This document shows positions 36,161 through 41,759 of a stretch of DNA of 41,759 bases, one piece after another; the first letter of the stretch is position 1, and each line of letters starts with the position of its first letter. Origin of the DNA: Pseudomonadales bacterium (lineage in GTDB: Bacteria; Pseudomonadota; Gammaproteobacteria; Pseudomonadales; Azotimanducaceae); contig JAESSY010000049.1 in NCBI GenBank assembly GCA_016763855.1, positions 1-41,759 on the forward strand. The letters run 5' to 3'. The translations under genes were made by a program, and so were the position numbers. The notes below the pieces were generated by a model, which did no database searches, had not been told where the DNA came from, and saw nothing but the letters and a program-made list of their open reading frames with translations.

Positions 36161-37042
36161 TTATCTATACCCATCAACAGGAGCGATAAGCTCACAGATT
36201 CGACTCAAGCCCTCCAACATACGGAAGCTGGGGCGAGATATAAGCCCTGGGTCAATCAAAGCAACCCTGCCCTTAAAGAATGAATAGCTCTGCCACCGAT
36301 TTAGCCAGGGAGAAGCCTTCGTCCCTGGAGAATTCATTGTCGAGTGGGTAAGCAAAATGAGATCTGGAGAGCCTGCGATAACCGCTTCCTTACTGACTAA
36401 AGTGACGTCAGGTTGCAAATCGGGAAACAGATTCTGACCACCGCAGTGGCGAATACTTTGACCGATAATATGATTATCACTAATTGTGTAAAGATCTTGA
36501 TCAGAGATCTGAAAAAACACCACAGGTCCATCAAGAATATCGGACTCAAGCCGTTTAAGCTTTTCGTTAAACTGTGATTGTAATCGTAACCCATTGGCCG
36601 CCTTTCCTACCAATTTACCCATTCGAACAAAACCGCTTGCGATGTCATTTAAGGAGGACGAATGATTTACAAAAACAGGGATGCCTAATTCGTTTAATCG
36701 TTCCACCGATGCACTCACTCCACCGGTGTGCCAAGCAAAAATAATATCGGGCTGCATGGCCACTATCGCTTCGACATTAAGAGCGAAAGCATCACCCAAG
36801 CGAGGAATATTTTTCGCTTTCTTAGGAAAATCCGAAAACTTAACGGTTCCTACAATTTTATCTCCGACATCAAGGGAAAAAAGTATTTCTGTAAGATGAG
36901 GTGCCAAGCTAACAATGCGCGCTGCAGGTTGAGAAATCGTCACTTCATTACCCAGATCATCTAGGACAACTATTGACTCTCCATTTACGGTGCTACTGAG
37001 TAAAAAACTAAAGACACAAACCGCTAACTTAGAAATCCGCAA
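36161..37042 (-). CDS. Periplasmic corrinoid-type binding protein (BtuF-like, ABC transporter helical-backbone family)
   Basis: A 293-residue class III substrate-binding protein with a signal peptide (MRISKLAVCVFSFLLSSTVNG). Seen: the family opening DDLGNEVTISQPAARIVSLA, PHLTEILFSLDVGDKIVGTV, then AMQPDIIFAW and GIPVFVN; the C terminus has GRVALIDPGLISRPSFRMLE. BtuF, for vitamin B12, is the closest type I recognise; iron-siderophore or haem binders are alternatives. It starts with TTG at 37042, directly abutting the TAA of the ampE-like frame, so translation is probably coupled. No permease or ATPase is in the window. Confidence 0.8.
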   Translation of the reverse strand: MRISKLAVCVFSFLLSSTVNGESIVVLDDLGNEVTISQPAARIVSLAPHLTEILFSLDVGDKIVGTVKFSDFPKKAKNIPRLGDAFALNVEAIVAMQPDIIFAWHTGGVSASVERLNELGIPVFVNHSSSLNDIASGFVRMGKLVGKAANGLRLQSQFNEKLKRLESDILDGPVVFFQISDQDLYTISDNHIIGQSIRHCGGQNLFPDLQPDVTLVSKEAVIAGSPDLILLTHSTMNSPGTKASPWLNRWQSYSFFKGRVALIDPGLISRPSFRMLEGLSRICELIAPVDGYR

Positions 37043-37666
37043 TTACAAACCAATAATAATGAAGATAGCGGCCACACCCAACCAACCATAAAGAGATCTT
37101 TCGCATAAGGCGCTGATTTCTGCAGTACGTGCCTCTGCTAGTTTCGCAAAACCAAGTACGTCATCAGTGTATTCCACATCGACTGTATCGATTGAGATAC
37201 CTGCCATCCGTAACAGTCTCACAGCGGTTGATTCCTTAAAATCTGTAATGGACATAATCCAATAGTCAATTCCCGGACCAAAATTTCCCACAAGGCAAAA
37301 AATCAAACCCGTAATAAGCGCAGCGGGTAATTCAAGCCAATAAACAATGAGTTCAACTACCTCGATCTCTTCGTCATCTTGCGAAAGCGCATCGAGGTAC
37401 CAGATGCATAAAGCGTAAAACAAACTTCCAGCAGGACCTAACAATATGAACCAAAAAAGTATGGGAACAACACTCTGAAAACTTTCATAGATATGGTGAA
37501 TTTCAAAATCTTCTTGTCTCTGAATAGTGTCTGCCAAGGTGTGAGAATCATCAACAGATCTCAACCAAAGCACTTGTTCGTCAAAAACAGCTTCGGTTTC
37601 AAACAAGTCAATCGTATAGACTAAAACGCCTAGGCTAATGATGAGTCCCACCAAACCCAGCACCAT
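37043..37666 (-). CDS. ampE: AmpE-like membrane protein, C-terminal part (separated by in-frame stop)
   Basis: This 207-residue frame holds most of AmpE: membrane segments near 1-20, 66-86, 108-126 and 190-207, with the family segment YESFQSVVPILFWFILLGPA near residue 60. It lies in the same frame as the 62-residue N-terminal piece at 37676-37864; only TAA plus ATA CAA GGC separates the two, and the joined reading matches AmpE length (about 270) and topology. AmpE is an inner-membrane protein linked to AmpD and sensing of cell-wall damage; its biochemical role is poorly known. If made, this part would need restart at ATG 37666 or readthrough. Confidence 0.75.
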   Translation of the reverse strand: MVLGLVGLIISLGVLVYTIDLFETEAVFDEQVLWLRSVDDSHTLADTIQRQEDFEIHHIYESFQSVVPILFWFILLGPAGSLFYALCIWYLDALSQDDEEIEVVELIVYWLELPAALITGLIFCLVGNFGPGIDYWIMSITDFKESTAVRLLRMAGISIDTVDVEYTDDVLGFAKLAEARTAEISALCERSLYGWLGVAAIFIIIGL

Positions 37667-37675
37667 GCCTTGTAT

Positions 37676-37864
37676 TTAATTCATTACGACAAACAGAATG
37701 AAAGTCGGCAAAACAACACAAAGCGCAAATTTAATCCACGGCGGCAGAGTTCGATTCTTAACCCATTCCTGATAGCGCGTCGTAGGGAAAAGTTTTCTTA
37801 AGGGGTTCTCCCCTATCCAATGTTGGTAATAAAAAATAGCGATCAATATCGCAAGAAATTTCAT
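37676..37864 (-). CDS. ampE: AmpE-like membrane protein, N-terminal part (truncated by TAA)
   Basis: A 62-residue frame starting at ATG 37864, three bases after the ampD stop. It has the first AmpE helix (MKFLAILIAIFYYQHW), a basic loop and half of the second hydrophobic region (FALCVVLPTFILFVVMN), then TAA. The following codons in the same frame complete that membrane segment (VLGLVGLIISLGVLVY). This indicates a nonsense mutation in ampE, or a naturally split two-piece protein. Confidence 0.7.
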   Translation of the reverse strand: MKFLAILIAIFYYQHWIGENPLRKLFPTTRYQEWVKNRTLPPWIKFALCVVLPTFILFVVMN

Positions 37865-37867
37865 CGA

Positions 37868-38413
37868 TTACGCCTCTATTCTCAAATTATCCAGTAACAG
37901 ATTCCAATTAAACCCAGTGCCAGGATCTGTCTTCCGACCCGGAGCAATATCACTATGAGCGACAATGGCATGTTTATCCAGAGACCATAGAGCACACATT
38001 ATAGAACAAATTTGCCGGAGAATTTCATATTGCTTATCGGTATATAAGCCTGTATCCGTCCCTTCTAGCTCGATACCGACAGAAAAATCATTGCAGTTCT
38101 CTCTACCCTGAAAACTAGAAACACCCGCATGCCAGGCTCTTTTATGAAAGGGAACAAACTGTATTACCTCGCCATCACGCCGGATAAATAAGTGACTCGC
38201 CACTTTTAGCCCAGGAAGATCACAAAAATCTTTATGTTCCGTCCCTTTCAGTTGATTGCAAAATAGCGCTTCGACATAAGAATTACCAAAATGACCCAGA
38301 GGCAAACTAATACAATGAATCACCACTAGTGTAATTCTATTCTCGGGGCGTTTATCACAGTTGGGGCTAGGCATCTGTTTTGCAACATCCAGTATACCCT
38401 CTTTAATTTGCAC
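37868..38413 (-). CDS. ampD: 1,6-anhydro-N-acetylmuramyl-L-alanine amidase AmpD
   Basis: A cytoplasmic zinc amidase of 181 residues that removes the peptide from anhydroMurNAc during wall recycling. Zinc and active-site regions seen: LVVIHCISLPLGHFGN (first His), FVPFHKRAWHAGVSSFQGRE, NDFSVGIELEGTDTGLYT, and HSDIAPGRKTDPG with the last His and Asp. I chose GTG at 38413 because GGAGG lies five bases upstream and the product then starts like E. coli AmpD; an ATG at 38425 would add four residues. ampE-like frames follow, the usual ampDE order. Confidence 0.93.
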   Translation of the reverse strand: MQIKEGILDVAKQMPSPNCDKRPENRITLVVIHCISLPLGHFGNSYVEALFCNQLKGTEHKDFCDLPGLKVASHLFIRRDGEVIQFVPFHKRAWHAGVSSFQGRENCNDFSVGIELEGTDTGLYTDKQYEILRQICSIMCALWSLDKHAIVAHSDIAPGRKTDPGTGFNWNLLLDNLRIEA

Positions 38414-38576
38414 CCTTCCCTCCATCGTCCATCGGATCTGAACTAAAGTATATCAAGGCTGACTAAAGCAAACACGACGGATAGACTGTTATACTGAAAA
38501 CAGATAATTTATCGAGGCCCTCCACTTAGAGACTAAGCTGTAATGGACAGATATATGAACAGAAAAACTTAAACTA

Positions 38577-39083
38577 ATGGAAACCCAAAGATTTGGACAA
38601 GGCATGATGATAGCGGCTTGCGTGACTGGCCTCGCACTTCTCACCCTCTATTTTGGGGGTGTAGAAGAACGTAATCGGAATCCCAATCAAAACCCAATCA
38701 CTTCCGCTGATCAAGACACTGCCATTGTTAAATTAAAACGTAATCGAATGGGACACTACGTCGCCTCCGGTACGATCAATCATCAAGATGTCGAATTTTT
38801 ACTCGACACCGGCGCAACTGATGTTGTCATCCCAGCCAGAATAGCGAGAGATCTAGGCCTACGTAGAGGCGCAGCTAATAAAGCATATACAGCGAACGGT
38901 ACCGTGACAGTCTATAGCACCACCTTGAATCAACTCACCATTGGCAAGATTGAACTCTATAATGTCCGCGCAAGTATCAATCCCGGGATGGAAAGATCAA
39001 CCATTCTTCTCGGCATGTCCGCGTTGAAACAAGTTGAATTTTTACAACAAGGTGACTTTCTCACCCTGAGACAATTGTATTAG
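38577..39083 (+). CDS. Retropepsin-like aspartic protease, membrane-anchored (TIGR02281-like)
   Basis: A 168-residue protein with one N-terminal membrane segment (about 9-28) and a single retroviral-type aspartic protease domain, containing FLLDTGATDVVIPARIARDL (about 78-97) with the catalytic Asp, and ILLGMSALKQVEF near 144-156. Such bacterial proteins would act as dimers, probably in the periplasm; substrates are unknown. The ATG at 38577 lacks a clear ribosome-binding site. It diverges from ampD and is followed after nine bases by nadC. Confidence 0.88.
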   Translation: METQRFGQGMMIAACVTGLALLTLYFGGVEERNRNPNQNPITSADQDTAIVKLKRNRMGHYVASGTINHQDVEFLLDTGATDVVIPARIARDLGLRRGAANKAYTANGTVTVYSTTLNQLTIGKIELYNVRASINPGMERSTILLGMSALKQVEFLQQGDFLTLRQLY

Positions 39084-39092
39084 GAATAAATA

Positions 39093-39947
39093 ATGCAGAC
39101 AGATTATCTTCAAGATATAAGTCAGAGCGTCGCTTTCGCGCTAAAGGAAGATATCGGAGAGGGCGACATCACAGCACAACTCATAGACGCACAAAGGAAC
39201 GCCTCTGCTGAAGTCATATGCAGGGATGAAGCCGTTATTTGTGGACGTCCTTGGGTAGAGGAAGTGCTTCTACAAGTCGATTCGAAGTTGAAAATCAAAT
39301 GGATGATTGAGGAGGGTGAAAGGGTTTCGGAAAACCAGATCCTTTTCAAAATCGAAGGTCATGCTCGGAGTTTACTCACGGCAGAAAGACCTGCTTTGAA
39401 TTATCTCCAATTACTATCTGGGACGGCTACAATTACTGCGCACTACGCAAATTTAATTCAGCATACCAAAACAAAATTGTTAGACACTCGAAAAACTATT
39501 CCAGGATTACGGCGAGCTCAAAAATACGCGGTAAAATGTGGCGGAGGTATGAATCATCGCATGGGACTTTTTGATGCCTTTCTCATTAAAGAAAATCACA
39601 TTATAGCTTGTGGTTCAATTTCACTTGCCATAGAAAAAGCGAAGGCGCTCTATCCCGACAGAAAAGTAGAAATCGAAGTCGAAAACCTCGAAGAGCTTGC
39701 AGAGGCCATTAGCGCAGAACCCGATTGGATTATGCTTGATAACTTTTCGTTATCAGATTTATCGATGGCAGTTGAGACAGCTCACAACAATATCCTCTTC
39801 GAAGCATCTGGGGGGATAGAGCAGGAATCAGATCTCATTGCTATCGCCGAAACCGGTGTTGACTATATTTCTATGGGCGTTCTGACAAAAAATAACATCG
39901 CCGTAGATTTATCAATGAGAATACTGGAAGGCGCCTTTAGAAAGTAG
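39093..39947 (+). CDS. nadC: Nicotinate-nucleotide pyrophosphorylase (quinolinate phosphoribosyltransferase)
   Basis: A 284-residue NAD biosynthesis enzyme that converts quinolinate and PRPP to nicotinate mononucleotide. Seen: TAERPALNYLQLLSGTAT near 100-117, LLDTRKTIPGLRRAQKYAVK near 133-152, CGGGMNHRMGLFDAFLIKEN near 153-172, and EASGGIEQESDL near 233. TTAGGA, overlapping the end of the protease gene, serves as the ribosome-binding site, so the two are cotranscribed. The ampD/nadC neighbourhood is common in gammaproteobacteria. Confidence 0.95.
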   Translation: MQTDYLQDISQSVAFALKEDIGEGDITAQLIDAQRNASAEVICRDEAVICGRPWVEEVLLQVDSKLKIKWMIEEGERVSENQILFKIEGHARSLLTAERPALNYLQLLSGTATITAHYANLIQHTKTKLLDTRKTIPGLRRAQKYAVKCGGGMNHRMGLFDAFLIKENHIIACGSISLAIEKAKALYPDRKVEIEVENLEELAEAISAEPDWIMLDNFSLSDLSMAVETAHNNILFEASGGIEQESDLIAIAETGVDYISMGVLTKNNIAVDLSMRILEGAFRK

Positions 39948-39972
39948 CCCATAATAAACCTACATAATCAGC

Positions 39973-41759
39973 CTATAAGAGCTTGAGTAAGCGCTGCAGA
40001 ACCACGATATCATTTCGTTTTTTAGCTCCACGCAGTAAGTCGCGATACATCAACGATTGATATTTTTCATAATTATCGTAACGCAAACCATGCCAGGGAA
40101 GCGCACCTTTAACAAGCAATTGATAAGCTTCATCATCTCTACCTACCGCTGTTAGATAACTTGCAAGATTCACATATCGTTCGATATAACAAGATCCCAT
40201 ATTCAAACCCTCACTCAACAAACGTTCGGGACTTTGATATATCTCGGGCAAGTTCATTAGATCTGGATTCTGCTTCAAAAATTCCGCAAAAAATGTTCGG
40301 ACTTGATAATGGTAAGGGTTAATTTCAAGTCCTCGCTGATACTCTAGGGCTGTCACAATAGAGAGAGAACGGCGGGCTTCAAGTGCATTTCTAGGCTGTT
40401 CATCAAAACTCGCCCTATAGAGGGTTGCCATAGCAAAGCGATTACCCGCGACATCGGGTCTGACTTTCACAATACGATTAAGCACATCGTATACCCCTAG
40501 CTTGGTGCCAGGAAAATTCTGATCAATCGACACATACCCTCCACCATAGACCAAATCAAAACTGATAAAATCGATGGCGTTGAGAAACGAGATATAAAGG
40601 TAAAAGAGCCATACACCAAGGCCTACTAATTTAGGTGAACTTAAAGTCTTTTGATATGTGTAGAGGCGTCCTTCTATTGTGAGTAATCTTGCTAAAGCCA
40701 ATGCAAGCAGTATTTGATTCGGTAAATTATAAAAAGTAAAATTCATTAATGCATGCAGGAATACGGTTCCCATAGCGACAATAAGAACAATAGCTTCGAT
40801 AGCATCAGCATTCTTTCTGAGCACCAAGTCCCTTATGTGGCGCCAAAGGCCCGACAACAAATATAAAATGAATAAAGCCAGAAATATTGTTGAAATAGGT
40901 CCAGTTTCCGCTAACAACTGAACATAGTCATTGTGAACATAATTGCCCGCTGTATCTAAGTCACCCTGAGTACGGTAGGCAGGATATAGCAATCTAAAGG
41001 TCCCTAGACCACTACCCAAAATGGGATAGTCGCGGTATTGCTCCAAGGCCGATTCCCATTGTGCAAACCGCTGCGCCCATCCTGAAGACCTAGCATCGAG
41101 TGTATAACCCTCGCTATTGCCAGTAGCATCTTCCATCGTCGTCAGGGAATTCACCGAGACGTAACTAATACAAACACTCAGAACGACCAATATTAATCGG
41201 GTCCTCAAGGTTTTTATGAGAAAAGAAAGTGTTACGACAAATATCAGGGCCAGTGCAAAATTGAGACTACCCACGCGAGAATAGGCTGAAAATATCGCAG
41301 TAGAAATCAGTAGCAACAACAATAAGGTGGGTATAGATAATGTCCTTCGAGGCGATAAGAAAAAAGAGAGAACAATAAAATAAAATATATTGAACACAGA
41401 TACCCATGAATTAGGATCGATAACAGGACCGGATGCGCGGTTTCCAGTCCAAACAAATTCACTTAGTCCCCAAATAGCCGAAGCTATGATCGAAAGGGAC
41501 AGAAAGAATAAGACTTGCCGCCATCCACCATCGTCCAATTCACCACAAACAATCAAGGTCATGGGTAGCGCTAAGAACAGCCAGGCCATATTAATGGAAT
41601 TTTCCGGAAGGATACTGGTAAAAATATTACTCAACAGAAACAAAGTGTAGAAGAGAAAAAAACTATGAACCTTCGACCACGTTAGCGATTTACCGGTAAT
41701 AAATTTCAGTAAGACGACAGTGGTGATGGAGAAGAGACAAAAAGAGGCCAGCAACAAAA
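39973..41759 (-). CDS. O-antigen ligase/polymerase (Wzy_C) family membrane protein with C-terminal helical repeats, 5' end beyond window
   Basis: The frame is open to the window edge, so the true start is outside; about 595 residues are visible. Seen: at least ten hydrophobic segments between residues 1 and about 400, and the Wzy_C domain with YPILGSGLGTFRLLYPAYR and NYVHNDYVQLLAETGP (about 246-289). The C-terminal soluble part (about 430-594) resembles TPR-like helices (NRFAMATLYRASF, LEINPYHYQVRTFF). The family ligates or polymerises surface glycans; some members glycosylate pilins. It converges on nadC. The role here cannot be narrowed. Confidence 0.8.
   Translation of the reverse strand, partial: LLLASFCLFSITTVVLLKFITGKSLTWSKVHSFFLFYTLFLLSNIFTSILPENSINMAWLFLALPMTLIVCGELDDGGWRQVLFFLSLSIIASAIWGLSEFVWTGNRASGPVIDPNSWVSVFNIFYFIVLSFFLSPRRTLSIPTLLLLLLISTAIFSAYSRVGSLNFALALIFVVTLSFLIKTLRTRLILVVLSVCISYVSVNSLTTMEDATGNSEGYTLDARSSGWAQRFAQWESALEQYRDYPILGSGLGTFRLLYPAYRTQGDLDTAGNYVHNDYVQLLAETGPISTIFLALFILYLLSGLWRHIRDLVLRKNADAIEAIVLIVAMGTVFLHALMNFTFYNLPNQILLALALARLLTIEGRLYTYQKTLSSPKLVGLGVWLFYLYISFLNAIDFISFDLVYGGGYVSIDQNFPGTKLGVYDVLNRIVKVRPDVAGNRFAMATLYRASFDEQPRNALEARRSLSIVTALEYQRGLEINPYHYQVRTFFAEFLKQNPDLMNLPEIYQSPERLLSEGLNMGSCYIERYVNLASYLTAVGRDDEAYQLLVKGALPWHGLRYDNYEKYQSLMYRDLLRGAKKRNDIVVLQRLLKLL

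Overview
The window looks like a chromosomal stretch of a moderately AT-rich, probably marine, gammaproteobacterium. Supporting genes are FabA, AmpG/AmpD/AmpE, the AceE/AceF type of pyruvate dehydrogenase, GspA/GspB, YajQ and NadC beside AmpD. A narrower placement (for example Cellvibrionales-like) would be a guess. No rRNA, tRNA, CRISPR array or transposase was found.

Layout. 1-1048: a molybdenum hydroxylase pair (large subunit cut by the window edge). 1345-4645: a predicted lipoprotein aminopeptidase and, divergently, gspA-gspB. 4694-9743: a coiled-coil membrane protein, a short PuuD-like membrane protein, a DUF1801 protein, a YeiH-type transporter, fabA and trpS. 9752-14261: an RND efflux pump with its periplasmic adaptor. 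14377-23483: a defence island (below). 23399-25375: groES-groEL, with an overlapping heat-shock (sigma-32-like) promoter and CIRCE operator upstream. 25586-31797: an alkyltransferase-like protein, a D-aminoacylase family amidohydrolase, MsrB, AmpG, YajQ, a degenerate receiver-GGDEF protein and a cobalamin adenosyltransferase. 31794-36088: aceE-aceF. 36161-38413: ampD, an ampE interrupted by an in-frame stop, and a BtuF-like binding protein. 38577-39947: a retropepsin-like protease and nadC. 39973-41759: an O-antigen-ligase-like protein open at the window edge.

The centrepiece is a roughly 9 kb island at the 3' end of groEL. The last coding bases of groEL, a palindromic hairpin and the groEL terminator occur twice, as imperfect direct repeats at 14377-14517 and 23324-23483. 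Between them lie only abiEi, abiEii, hsdM, hsdS and hsdR, all on the minus strand and closely packed. I see no integrase. The layout fits insertion into the groEL 3' end with the incoming copy rebuilding the gene and the old tail, with its terminator, displaced to just after hsdR. Two palindromes sharing the core GTAGT-N3-ACTAC flank the abiEi start and are candidate AbiEi operators. Because the five genes run with very short gaps, the toxin-antitoxin autoregulator may set expression of the whole type I restriction-modification system. hsdS is split by one base at an A7 tract that is also a correctly phased -1 slippery heptamer.

Peptidoglycan recycling (AmpG, AmpD, AmpE), corrinoid handling (BtuF-like protein, PduO-type adenosyltransferase) and central carbon entry (AceEF) are the other functional themes.
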